Assembly (NCBI GenBank): GCA_003130875.1
Contig: QEXY01000114.1
Coordinates: 29,254 to 93,253, forward strand
Reading direction: 5' to 3'
Length of the DNA: 64,000 nt
From: Ardenticatenia bacterium
GTDB lineage: Bacteria; Chloroflexota; Anaerolineae; 4572-78; NAK82
Part shown: positions 44,296 to 52,853 of the stretch, piece after piece
How positions within the stretch are numbered: position 1 is the stretch's first letter
Layout: each line of letters opens with the position of its first letter
The notes under the pieces: generated by a model
What the model was told of the DNA's origin: nothing
Database searches by the model: none
Seen by the model: only the letters and a program-made list of their open reading frames with translations
Program-made: the position numbers and the translations under genes

Positions 44296-45252
44296 TTACT
44301 CCTTGCGCCGAGCTAACACGGCGAACAGAATGATGAGCCCCTTGAGAATCTGCTGGTAGTAGGTCTGCACATTGAACATGTTCAACAAGTTGTCGATCAA
44401 CCCCAAGGTGAACACACCGCCAAATGTGCCGATTGCACCACCTCCACCACCACCCAGAACTGCACCACCGATGACGCATGCGGCGATGGCATCCAATTCG
44501 TAGCCCGATCCCACGCTGGGCTGAGCGATGCCCAGGCGCGCTGCAAGTAAGACGCCGGCAATAGCAGAGAAGAGGCCGGAGATAACATACGCCAATATGA
44601 TGTGCTGGTTCACATTGATACCGGCGAGCCGCACTGCCTCCTGATTGCCGCCGATCGCCACGATGGCCCGCCCGGCAGCCATCCGGTTGAGAAACGACCA
44701 GACGAGTGGAAAACAGATCAGCATAATGACAGCTGCCACTGGCACAGGACCAACGAATCCACCCAGGAGAGTCCGGAAGGTAGGATCTGATGGCGTTTGT
44801 GGTGTTTCTGAGTAGACATAGACAACCCCGCGAACCGCTCCCATTGTCGCCAGCGTCACGATGAAGGGTGCTAGTTTGAAATGGGCAACCAGAACACCAT
44901 TGATAATACCGACTAGCCCCCCAGCCGCAACGGCAGCGAGGATAGCTAACGGGACCGGCACCTGTTGCTGCAATCCGCTGACCAGGATCGCGCTCAGAGC
45001 TACAATCGAGCCGACCGAGAGATCGATGCCGCCCGTGAGGATCACTGTCAGCATGCCAAGGCTGATTAGGCCGTTGGTCACGATCTGTCGGAACAAGTTG
45101 CTGATATTACGCTGCGTGAAAAATACGTCCGAGAATGAGGCAGCGATCAAGATCAAGATGACGAACGCCACTATAAACCCATAATCTGCCCAGCGACGGC
45201 GCAGCCGGGTGAAAAGCCGCTGCCTGATCTGAACCGATAACGAAGCGTTCAC
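44296..45252 (-). CDS. Sugar ABC transporter permease (RbsC family)
   Basis: 318 aa from GTG 45252, just after GAGGGGAGAAAG. Eight to ten transmembrane helices and the RbsC-type motif LTGGIDLSVGSIVALSAI are present. GRAIVAIGGNQEAVRLAGI corresponds to the cytoplasmic coupling segment contacting the ATPase, and the C-terminal region has AIAACVIGGAVLGGGGGGAIGT. It forms the membrane channel with the RbsA-type ATPase. The frame to 45297 is rejected because the ribosome site fits the GTG. Confidence 0.92.
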   Translation of the reverse strand: MNASLSVQIRQRLFTRLRRRWADYGFIVAFVILILIAASFSDVFFTQRNISNLFRQIVTNGLISLGMLTVILTGGIDLSVGSIVALSAILVSGLQQQVPVPLAILAAVAAGGLVGIINGVLVAHFKLAPFIVTLATMGAVRGVVYVYSETPQTPSDPTFRTLLGGFVGPVPVAAVIMLICFPLVWSFLNRMAAGRAIVAIGGNQEAVRLAGINVNQHIILAYVISGLFSAIAGVLLAARLGIAQPSVGSGYELDAIAACVIGGAVLGGGGGGAIGTFGGVFTLGLIDNLLNMFNVQTYYQQILKGLIILFAVLARRKE

Positions 45253-45312
45253 TTCTTTCTCCCCTCTGTCATATGCATCGCCGAATAAGGTTCGCAATAG
45301 CCTTACATCACA

Positions 45313-46815
45313 TCATTGCAGCAGCCCTGCTGCACATGCCAACAATTTTTCTTCACTCGCCTGTGCCCGAGTGAACTCGCCGACAAGTCGCCCCTCACGC
45401 ATCACCAGCACCCGATCACTCATACCCAAGATCTCTGGCAGTTCAGATGAGATGAGCAAAATGCCCACTCCTTGGTCAGCCAAGTCGCTCATGATGTGAT
45501 AAATGTCAACTTTGGTTGCTATGTCCACACCGCGGGTCGGCTCGTCCAGTATGAGAACCTTTGCGTGAGTCAAGAGCCATTTGGCAAGCACTACCTTCTG
45601 TTGATTGCCGCCACTGAGCTGGCGGACAAGACGCTGTATCTGAGGCGGTCGGATGGTCAGTTCTTGTACTTGACGCTGTACCCGGGCATCCACTTGGTGC
45701 ATGTTCAAAAACCCCCAGCGAGTCACCTCGGGCAGCGTGGCCAAGCTGATATTGTCACGAATAGAACAGCTCAGGACCAGACCATCCCGCTTGCGGTCCT
45801 CAGTTAGCAGCGCGATACCCAGCTGCAATGCATCGCGCGGAGACCTTATCTTGATTGTCTTGCCTTCCAAACGAATTTCTCCCGCGTCGGGTGGTTCGGC
45901 GCCATAAATGCTGCGCGCCACCTGCGTGCGGCCGCTGCCGACCAACCCAAACATCCCTAGGATCTCCCCACGTGCCAGTGAAAATGAGACATCTGCGAAT
46001 GCACCCTCTCGACTCAGGCCCTGCACTGCCAGAACTTCACCACCCACCTTGGCCTCTCGCTTTGGATAAAACTCTCCAAGCGTTCGTCCCACCATCATTT
46101 TGATCAACCGGCCTTCATCAGTATCTTGTGGACGCACGGTGCCCACAATCTCACCATCTTTGAGCACTGTGATACGATCTGCTATTTCGAACACCTCGTT
46201 CAGCCGGTGGGAAATGTAGAGAATAAGTGTGGATGCTGACTTGAGCTGCTGTACGAGAGCGAAGAGGCGCTTCAACTCCTCCTGTGAGAGAACCGCCGAA
46301 GGCTCATCCAAAATCAGGATACGTGGTCGCTCTGCCACCGCCTTGGCAATTTCCACCATTTGCTGGTGGGAGACACTCAACTGCGAGACTGGCGTTCGAA
46401 CATCAATTCCGGTGAAGCCAAGCCCATCCAGGATATCCTGAGCCCGGCGATGCGCTGCAGTCCAATCTACCCACCCACGAAGCTTGCCATGTGGCATTCT
46501 GCCCAACAGGATGTTTTCGGTGACGGTCAGATGCGGTATCAGGCTGAACTCCTGGTATACTGCCCGGATACCTGCTTGGTGTGCGTGGAGCGGCGAATCG
46601 AGCGAAACAGGTTTACCATCGATCAAAATCTGGCCCGCATCATATCGGACGGCACCGGAAAGTATCTTGATCAGAGTGGACTTCCCTGCCCCGTTTTCGC
46701 CAACGATGGCATGCACCTCGCCCAGATCAGCAGAGAACGTCACCCCGCGTAAAGCCTGGGTTCCATCGTAGCTCTTACTGATGTCCTGCATCAACAGGTA
46801 CTCGTGCTTACGCAT
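45313..46815 (-). CDS. Sugar ABC transporter ATP-binding protein (RbsA family)
   Basis: 500 aa with two ABC domains. The first has Walker A GENGAGKSTLIK, signature LSVSHQQMVEIAKA and Walker B ILILDEPSAVL. The second, as in RbsA/MglA, has a degenerate P-loop GLVGSGRTQVARSI, with LSGGNQQKVVLAKWL and ILDEPTRGVD. It energises uptake of a monosaccharide or related compound. It starts eight bases after the aldehyde dehydrogenase stop. Confidence 0.94.
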   Translation of the reverse strand: MRKHEYLLMQDISKSYDGTQALRGVTFSADLGEVHAIVGENGAGKSTLIKILSGAVRYDAGQILIDGKPVSLDSPLHAHQAGIRAVYQEFSLIPHLTVTENILLGRMPHGKLRGWVDWTAAHRRAQDILDGLGFTGIDVRTPVSQLSVSHQQMVEIAKAVAERPRILILDEPSAVLSQEELKRLFALVQQLKSASTLILYISHRLNEVFEIADRITVLKDGEIVGTVRPQDTDEGRLIKMMVGRTLGEFYPKREAKVGGEVLAVQGLSREGAFADVSFSLARGEILGMFGLVGSGRTQVARSIYGAEPPDAGEIRLEGKTIKIRSPRDALQLGIALLTEDRKRDGLVLSCSIRDNISLATLPEVTRWGFLNMHQVDARVQRQVQELTIRPPQIQRLVRQLSGGNQQKVVLAKWLLTHAKVLILDEPTRGVDIATKVDIYHIMSDLADQGVGILLISSELPEILGMSDRVLVMREGRLVGEFTRAQASEEKLLACAAGLLQ

Positions 46816-46823
46816 CGTTCTGC

Positions 46824-48278
46824 CTACACCTGTCCAAACACGCTAAGGGCATTGTGTATCAGGATCACCTTCTGATCTGTCATCTCGTTGAGAGTATCGT
46901 GCAGTCCCTCGCGCCCGTGGCCGCTCATTTTGATTCCGCCGAAGGGTAAGCTTTCCACGCGTAGTGCCGAAGACCAGTTCACAATCACTCCACCTGCCTC
47001 CAGCTTATAGGCAATATCCAGAGCGCGGGAGATATCCTTTGTGAATACAGCTGCTTGCAGGCCATAGGGGCTGTCGTTGGCCATCCGCACTGCTTCATCT
47101 ATCGTCCGGAAGGCCACTAGTGGAGCCACTGGCCCGAATGTCTCCTGGCAGAACAGTTCTACCTGAGGGGGCACGTGCGTCAATACGGTTGGCTCGATGA
47201 ATGCTCCACGCCGCTTACCACCAGTGGTCACCCGCGCGCCAGCTTTGACAGCATCGTTAATGGCTGCCTCCACCTTTTTTGCGGCCTGCTCATTGATCAA
47301 TGGCCCCACATCAGTGTCCTCCTCAAACTGGTTGCCAACTTTCAGCGCTTTGGCTTTTGCCGTTAATATCTCGGCCATCTGATCATAGACTGGCGCTTCT
47401 ACGAAAATACGCTTGACAGCACAACAAATCTGGCCGTTACCACGTGCCAAGCGGCCCAGTACGACCGCATCAGCCGCCTTCTCCAGATCAGCGTCGGCGC
47501 AGACGATTGTTGCGTCGTTGCCGCCCAGTTCCATATGCACTTTCTTAAGATGTTCGGCTGCCAATCGCGATATCTTGATACCCACCTCGGTGCTGCCCGT
47601 CACAGTGACCATCTGGATGCCCGGGCTGCGCGCCAGGAATTCGCCGATCAATGCACCCGGTCCAGTGATCATCTGATGCGCAGCGCGGGGTAATCCGGCT
47701 TCTTCCATTAGAGCAGCGATCTTGAGCAATGTTAGGGGGCAATCACTGGGTGGTTTAGCGATGACAGCGTTACCAGCCGCCAATGCCGCAGCAGCCTTAT
47801 GGGCGTACAATTCGACCGGATAGTTAAAAGGCACGATTGCCGCCACTACACCCAGAGGCTGGCGAACAACCAGTGCCAGATGGCGCTCCTGACCGGGCAC
47901 CGCATCCATGGGCACCACCCGACCGAAGATGCGCTTGGCCTCCTCGGCAAAACCGCGGAAGATGCGGATCGCAGCATCTAGCTCCTCACGCGTCTGGCGG
48001 ATCGGTTTGCCGTTTTCAGCTGCCAGCAATTCGCTCAATGCTGACTTTTCGGCCTCTATGGCTGCCGCGCACCGGAATAGGATCTCTGCGCGCGCATAAG
48101 CTGGCAGCCGTGCCATTGCCTCTTTGCCGCGTTGTGCTGCGTGCAATGCCCGCTCGGCATCCTCTAGCGTCGCCAACGGTACCGTATCAATGACCTCACC
48201 GGTGCCCGGATTCCGGACCTCCTGTGTCCTACCATCTGAGGCAACAGACCATTGACTGTCAATCAACATTTTGGCCAT
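46824..48278 (-). CDS. NAD(P)-dependent aldehyde dehydrogenase
   Basis: 484 aa. Catalytic Cys lies in GNGQICCAVKRIF, the general-base Glu in MELGGNDATIVCADADLEKA, the nucleotide motif in VTGSTEVGIK, and the structural motif in CQETFGPVAPL. It belongs to the succinate-semialdehyde/lactaldehyde/glycolaldehyde branch. Placement between iclR and the sugar importer suggests that it oxidises an aldehyde formed from the imported substrate. GGAG supports the start. Confidence 0.93.
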   Translation of the reverse strand: MAKMLIDSQWSVASDGRTQEVRNPGTGEVIDTVPLATLEDAERALHAAQRGKEAMARLPAYARAEILFRCAAAIEAEKSALSELLAAENGKPIRQTREELDAAIRIFRGFAEEAKRIFGRVVPMDAVPGQERHLALVVRQPLGVVAAIVPFNYPVELYAHKAAAALAAGNAVIAKPPSDCPLTLLKIAALMEEAGLPRAAHQMITGPGALIGEFLARSPGIQMVTVTGSTEVGIKISRLAAEHLKKVHMELGGNDATIVCADADLEKAADAVVLGRLARGNGQICCAVKRIFVEAPVYDQMAEILTAKAKALKVGNQFEEDTDVGPLINEQAAKKVEAAINDAVKAGARVTTGGKRRGAFIEPTVLTHVPPQVELFCQETFGPVAPLVAFRTIDEAVRMANDSPYGLQAAVFTKDISRALDIAYKLEAGGVIVNWSSALRVESLPFGGIKMSGHGREGLHDTLNEMTDQKVILIHNALSVFGQV

Positions 48279-48324
48279 ATCTCGATCTCCATTATCTCAC
48301 AAGAGCAGAAGTGTTTGAGACTAT

Positions 48325-49113
48325 CTAGCGAGAGCAACCCATTCTCTTGGATATCATCTGTGCAGTATCTCTCACCCATGGAGCCAGATCGAGACTTCGC
48401 TCCAACGTCATCCGATTGGCTGGCCCGGACACACTGATCGCCCCTATCACTTTTCCTGTGTAATCGAAGATCGGCGCACCGACACAGCGCACACCTAGCT
48501 CGTTCTCCTGATCGTCAATGGCATAACCTTGGGCACGTACACGTTCCAATTCGGCGCGCAAACCCGCCGGAGAAGTGATCGTATGGGGAGTCCGCGCCGG
48601 CAAACCGGCACGAATGATCTCCTCCACACGCTCAACGGGATAGTGAGCCATAATCGACTTACCCAATGCAGTGCAATACATCGGTACACGGGCACCGATG
48701 CGTGAGGTCATTCCTACTGTATGCGAGCTCTCGATTTTGGCGATGTAGACAACCTCATCGCCAGAGGGTGTCGCCAGGTGAACTGTCTCCTGAGTGCGAG
48801 TCGCCAATTCTCGAAGAAACGGCTCACTAACCTTATGCAGGCTGCGATCACTGAGGACAACTCCAGCTAGCTCGATAAGTTTAACGCCGAGGCGGAAATG
48901 ATCTTTTGCATCTCGTTCAACCACTGCCAGCTCCTCGAGCGTAGTCATATATCGATGTGCAGTGCTCTTGGAGATACCGAGATGACAAGAAATTGCTGCA
49001 AGCGAGGATCCACTTTCGCCATTAGATGCTAAGAAGTTTAGAATTGCGAAAGCCCTCGTTACAGTGATTGAGGTCTTGAGACGAGTGGCTGACGCCTTTG
49101 ACCTCCTTGTCAT
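48325..49113 (-). CDS. IclR family transcriptional regulator
   Basis: 262 aa. N-terminal winged helix (about 15-75: AFAILNFLASNGESGSSLAA, then HLGISKSTAHRYMTTLEELA) and a C-terminal effector domain (about 90-260) with RIGARVPMYCTALGKSIMA and an RVRAQGYAIDDQENELGVRCV block. First gene of the aldehyde-dehydrogenase/ABC operon, 46 bases before the next start. A near-perfect palindrome overlaps the predicted transcript start, so autoregulation by binding there is likely. Confidence 0.93.
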   Translation of the reverse strand: MTRRSKASATRLKTSITVTRAFAILNFLASNGESGSSLAAISCHLGISKSTAHRYMTTLEELAVVERDAKDHFRLGVKLIELAGVVLSDRSLHKVSEPFLRELATRTQETVHLATPSGDEVVYIAKIESSHTVGMTSRIGARVPMYCTALGKSIMAHYPVERVEEIIRAGLPARTPHTITSPAGLRAELERVRAQGYAIDDQENELGVRCVGAPIFDYTGKVIGAISVSGPANRMTLERSLDLAPWVRDTAQMISKRMGCSR

Positions 49114-49162
49114 ACTGAAGGACCCCCGTATTCCTCTATCAGGTCACGTCAAATCAAGGGGA

Positions 49163-49218
49163 GTTCTAAAATTTTGAACTTCATTTTAAATTATAATACG
49201 CATTCAGCGAGTTGTCAA
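49163..49218 (-). promoter_or_regulatory. iclR operon promoter with palindromic operator
   Basis: Minus strand TTGACA (49218-49213) and TATAAT (49195-49190) with exact 17-base spacing. Downstream, 49163-49179 is an imperfect palindrome GTTCTAAAATTTTGAAC (one mismatched pair) covering about +4 to +20, a natural repressor site. The palindrome resembles IclR-type operators; binding is inferred. Confidence 0.7.
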
Positions 49219-49878
49219 GCTTCGCACGTGCGCCATCACAGTGGTAGCGGGTGCCGTGCTCCAGCTGGCTGTGGGCCTTAGTGCGGCGCTATTGGTGAAT
49301 CGGGAGTTCCGGGCCGGAGCGCAGTTGTATCCCTGTTGTTGATTCCGACCACCATTGCCCCGGTGGTGGTAGGTTTTGTATTCCGTATGATTTTGAATGA
49401 CCGCTTTGGTCCTCTCAACTACTTCCTCAAAACTGGTCGGGTTACCTGCGGTGCCGTGGCTCTCGAATCCGACAGCCGCTGTGGCCGGGATCGTCCTTGC
49501 CAATGGCTGGGAGTGGTTCCCGTTCGTGATGTTGGTTGCGCTAGCTGGCTTGCAATCTATCCCTCAGGAGCTGACGGATGCGGCTATGGTGGACGGCGCA
49601 TCCAGCTGGCAACTTTTCTGGCGTGTGACGCTGCCGCTCCTAATGCCAATCGTGATCGTGGTGGTTCTGATCCGAGCGATTGAGGACCTCAAGCTGTTTG
49701 ACATCATCATGTCACAACCGGAGGAGGACCTGGGATCGCGACGCAGACGATGAACATGTACGCCTACCAGCGTGGATTCAACTTCTTCAGTATTGGTTAT
49801 GCCTCAGCACCCTCATATGTGCAATTGATTATCACGTTGCTCATGGTGCGGGCACTGTTTGGCAGGCTTTCCCGCTGA
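49214..49878 (+). pseudogene. Decayed MalF/UgpA-type sugar ABC permease
   Basis: Conserved permease sequence is spread over two frames with three shifts. Frame 2 runs from 49214 (VVKLRTCAITVVAGAVLQLA) to about 49316. Frame 1 runs to about 49435 (IPTTIAPVVVGFVFRMILND), and frame 2 to about 49720 (the EAA loop IPQELTDAAMVDGASSWQLF). Frame 1 resumes to TGA 49878 (MNMYAYQRGFNFFSIGYASA). The N-terminal helix and start codon are missing; the 5' edge abuts the iclR promoter. An intact MalG-type partner follows 15 bases later, so the original transporter pair is broken. Confidence 0.8.
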
Positions 49879-49893
49879 AATTGAGGAGAGAGC

Positions 49894-50709
49894 ATGAAAC
49901 GCAGAGCATCTGCAATCCGATTCTTGTTGATCGGGATACTGCTTATCATAACGTTGTTCCCTCTATACTGGATGGTGATCAACTCTTTCAAGCGCACGGG
50001 TGAGTTCTTCACCGATCCTCCGCAGTTCATTCCGCCACGGGTGGATCTGAAAGCTTATCAGGATTCGCTGCAAACCACCGGGGGTAAGGGGCTCCAGGAC
50101 AGCTTGATCATCGCCACTTCCACGATGATCCTTTCGGTTGGTCTGGGTTGTATGGGGGCTTATGCCGTTGCACGCTATCGGTGGGGAGGCAAGAACTTCA
50201 TTTTGCTGTTGCTCGTGATCCAGATGCTCCCTCCTGTGTCTATCGCTTTGCCGTTGTTCATCCTTTTTGATAAGCTGAAGCTGCTTGATACATATTATGG
50301 CCTTATCACTGCGGACACGGTGTTCAATCTACCCTATGCTATCTGGCTTTTGCAAGGTTTCTTTCAGGAGATACCGGTTGAGATCGAAGAAGCTGCTCTT
50401 GTGGACGGTAGCTCTCGCTGGCAGGTCTTCACTCGAATTGTGTTGCCGCTCAGTCTGCCGGGTTTGGTAGCGGTGTCCTTCTTCACATTTATTTTCGCCT
50501 GGAACGAATTCATCTTGGCCTTTATTTTCTCCCGTTCTCGGGTCACTCCGCTCACTGTCGTGATCCCAGCTATGGTGGGTGCGGACACCATTCTGTGGGA
50601 GCGAGTATATGCGACAAGTCTTATTGCAATTGTGCCAGTGATTATCCTGGCATTATTGCTCCAGCGTTACCTGGTACGAGGATTGACGTTTGGTGCCGTG
50701 AAAGGTTGA
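49894..50709 (+). CDS. Carbohydrate ABC transporter permease (MalG family)
   Basis: 271 aa with six transmembrane helices and an intact EAA coupling loop (IPVEIEEAALVDGSSRWQVF). GAGGAG precedes the ATG. Its natural heterodimer partner upstream is a pseudogene, and no binding protein or MalK-type ATPase is near, so it is probably an orphan heading for decay, unless it pairs with a permease encoded elsewhere. Confidence 0.9.
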   Translation: MKRRASAIRFLLIGILLIITLFPLYWMVINSFKRTGEFFTDPPQFIPPRVDLKAYQDSLQTTGGKGLQDSLIIATSTMILSVGLGCMGAYAVARYRWGGKNFILLLLVIQMLPPVSIALPLFILFDKLKLLDTYYGLITADTVFNLPYAIWLLQGFFQEIPVEIEEAALVDGSSRWQVFTRIVLPLSLPGLVAVSFFTFIFAWNEFILAFIFSRSRVTPLTVVIPAMVGADTILWERVYATSLIAIVPVIILALLLQRYLVRGLTFGAVKG

Positions 50710-50802
50710 CAGTGCTATACCGGGTGTGATATCACAAAGATATAAGTGGTATCTAAATCAGCGGGGGAGAAATACCATCCTACATTCTAAGGAGCGAGCA
50801 CT

Positions 50803-51963
50803 ATGATCACCGAAATTCCCAAGTCAGAGTTTCAAGAACGGGTCCAACGTATTCAACAGGAGCTCGCCAAGCGCGGACTGGATGCCCTGTTCGCCTTTGG
50901 CAGCGAGGCGGAACCGCAGAATGTGCGGTACCTCTCCGATTATTGGCCCGCATTTGAGACAGCTGGGGTGTTGGTGCCGGTGGAGGGCGATCCTGTCCTG
51001 ATCATTGGGCCAGAGAGCTTAACCTATGCGCAAAGCCGCAGCAAGATTGAAAAGATTCGCCAGATTCTGGAGTTTCGTGAGTCGGCCGAACCAGAATATC
51101 CCGGCAAGCAGCTCGACACCTTTGCCAGTGTGTTTGATGAGATCTCCCGCGGCAAGGGTGTGAAACGCCTGGGATGGGTGGGCTACCCGATCATTGTGGC
51201 GCCGGTCTACGAGGCATTGCGACGTGCGATGGCCGGCGGTGAGCTGGTGCGTGCCGATGATATCCTCATCGAGATGCGCAAGGTAAAGAGCGAGAATGAG
51301 CTCGCTCTGATGCGACGTGCCTTCCAGATATCCGAACAGGCGATGGAAGCGGTGCTGAATCATATCAAGCCTGGAATGAGCGAGACCCAGGTGGTGGGCA
51401 TTGCCCAGGCGAAAATGTACGAGCTGGGTGCGGAGTATGAGGGCCATCCGCTCTACGTGCTTTCTGGCCGCAACAGCGCCAATGCCATCGGCCGGCCCAC
51501 TGCCAAAAAGTTGGTGGAGGGCGAGATTATCCAGCTCAACATTGGTGCGCGCGTAGGAGGCTACTCGTCCAGCGTGGGACGACCGATCGTGCTGGGGCGC
51601 ATCTCGGATGACATTCGCAAGTTTCTCCAGGTGGGATTGGACGCATCGGCAAAGACAATGGAGGTCATGCGTGCCGGCGTGCCCGCGCGGGATGTCGCGT
51701 TAGCGGTGCAGGATTTTATCACGCAGCGAGGATACGGCGACTGCATCCTCTACGGACCATGCCATGGCATCGGTCTGATGGAGTGCGAGCATCCCTGGAT
51801 CGAAACCAACTCGGATTACGTGTTGCAAGAGAATTACACCTTCCAGGTGGATTGTTTCCTGTACACTCCACACTATGGCGCACGTTGGGAAGATGGGGTG
51901 CGGGTCACCAAGGAAGGCGTGGAGCCATTCTCCTCGTATCGACGCGAGATTATTGTCATCTAG
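50803..51963 (+). CDS. M24 family metallopeptidase (Xaa-Pro peptidase/creatinase-like)
   Basis: 386 aa. A creatinase N-domain (about 1-150) is followed by the pita-bread M24 domain. The expected second metal Asp pair is not clear: the segment around QLNIGARVGGYSSSVGRPIVLG has Asn, Gly and Ser where peptidases have D-x-G-x11-D. HGIGLMECEHPWIETN and FQVDCFLYTPHYGARWEDGV keep the later His/Glu part. Loss of the Asp ligands suggests a non-metal (creatinase-like) hydrolase. It follows the orphan permease after 93 bases. Confidence 0.82.
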   Translation: MITEIPKSEFQERVQRIQQELAKRGLDALFAFGSEAEPQNVRYLSDYWPAFETAGVLVPVEGDPVLIIGPESLTYAQSRSKIEKIRQILEFRESAEPEYPGKQLDTFASVFDEISRGKGVKRLGWVGYPIIVAPVYEALRRAMAGGELVRADDILIEMRKVKSENELALMRRAFQISEQAMEAVLNHIKPGMSETQVVGIAQAKMYELGAEYEGHPLYVLSGRNSANAIGRPTAKKLVEGEIIQLNIGARVGGYSSSVGRPIVLGRISDDIRKFLQVGLDASAKTMEVMRAGVPARDVALAVQDFITQRGYGDCILYGPCHGIGLMECEHPWIETNSDYVLQENYTFQVDCFLYTPHYGARWEDGVRVTKEGVEPFSSYRREIIVI

Positions 51964-52006
51964 CTATGTGTTGAAGCTTTGGACCGTGCTCTGGTGCTGA
52001 ATGAGG

Positions 52007-52061
52007 TGACCGGTTGCGCCCCGCCCGATGGGTAAAGGCGCAACCGGGTTGTCATTTTTTT
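52007..52061 (+). terminator. Rho-independent terminator after the M24 gene
   Basis: Arms TGACCGGTTGCGCC (52007-52020) and GGCGCAACCGGGTTGTCA (52037-52054) form a strong stem with a small bulge, followed by seven T residues. Confidence 0.8.
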
Positions 52062-52178
52062 GGAGGTGCGAGATTGCTTCGGCGGATCGTCCGTGATTGA
52101 ATCTCCGTAAGTGCAGTTTCGGCAAGTCTTTAGGTTTATCCCGGTTATTGGACAAGGGAGTTGGAATAACCCGAGTTG

Positions 52179-52480
52179 CTACCAAAGGAAGTTGAGACTA
52201 CAAGCCAGCACGCAAAGTGGCACTTTGAGTTCAAGCCCACGGGCGGTCACCGTATGGATCGATTTAGGCAACCAACGTTCGAGCAAACTACCGGTCGTCT
52301 CGACCACCCTGCGCCAAACCGATGGCCAATAGCGCAGCCAAGGCGGCAGGGGACGCCGCGTGTGCTGCTTACGATACGGCGGCAGATCAATCTGAGCCTC
52401 CTGCAATGTCCTCCACCGTGTCATCGTTGTATGCCTTGTCGCCGACGACCCACGCCCCCTCCGACACGAGGTGGCAACTT
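52179..52480 (-). pseudogene. Fragment of a DDE transposase (C-terminal part)
   Basis: On the minus strand the C-terminal peptide RRVVETTGSLLERWLPKSIH, then TARGLELKVPLCVLA, ends at TAG 52179 and reads like the end of an IS4/IS5-superfamily transposase. Just upstream, in another frame, lies EGAWVVGDKAYNDDTVEDIA, the DDE-region motif, so at least one frameshift separates the two. Nothing recognisable precedes it. No terminal repeats are seen. Confidence 0.6.
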
Positions 52481-52809
52481 GAGTTAGAATAGTCTGAATC
52501 GGTCGAAAGTCCTTCGGGGCATTACGATGCGGTGGGGGCAGATTTCGAACCTGCCCTTGCCTGTTTGATAAGGGCACGTCCGATCGCCGCGAACCTTGTC
52601 GTGTGTGGGCAAGCGGCTGGTACCGCTCCCTCATGGTCGCGGCTCGGATGGCGTGAACCGAGTCGCGTGCGTGAGCAAGCGGCGATAATGCCCCGCCCCA
52701 GGCCAATCCGAGCCGCGCACGTCAGGGCAGTGCGGCCGGCTGCCCCTGCTATAGGCCACCGTTCCGATTCGTCCCCGAATTTGCAATCTGCCCAAGCGCT
52801 CCAAACGTG
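52481..52809. other. Gene-free stretch with decayed sequence
   Basis: About 330 bases with no convincing gene on either strand. Short transposase-like peptides and a tRNA T-arm-like string (GCAGGTTCGAAATCTGC on the minus strand, near 52535-52555) are present, but no complete tRNA folds. It is probably remnant DNA from mobile-element insertion between the M24 gene and the large membrane-protein cluster. Confidence 0.5.
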
Positions 52810-52838
52810 TTGCAATTTGTCAAGAAGTATGCTATACT
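52810..52838 (+). promoter_or_regulatory. Promoter of the 53-62 kb membrane-protein cluster
   Basis: TTGCAA (52810-52815), 17-base spacer, TATACT (52833-52838) with extended TGC. The expected start near 52845 leaves only about nine bases before ATG 52854, which has no Shine-Dalgarno site. Confidence 0.65.
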
Positions 52839-52853
52839 TACATTACGTAAACT

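Noticed and set aside
52530-52600. Possible tRNA on the minus strand (T-arm-like GCAGGTTCGAAATCTGC)
   Set aside because: The T arm folds, but no proper anticodon stem, D arm or matching acceptor stem can be formed; at most a fragment.
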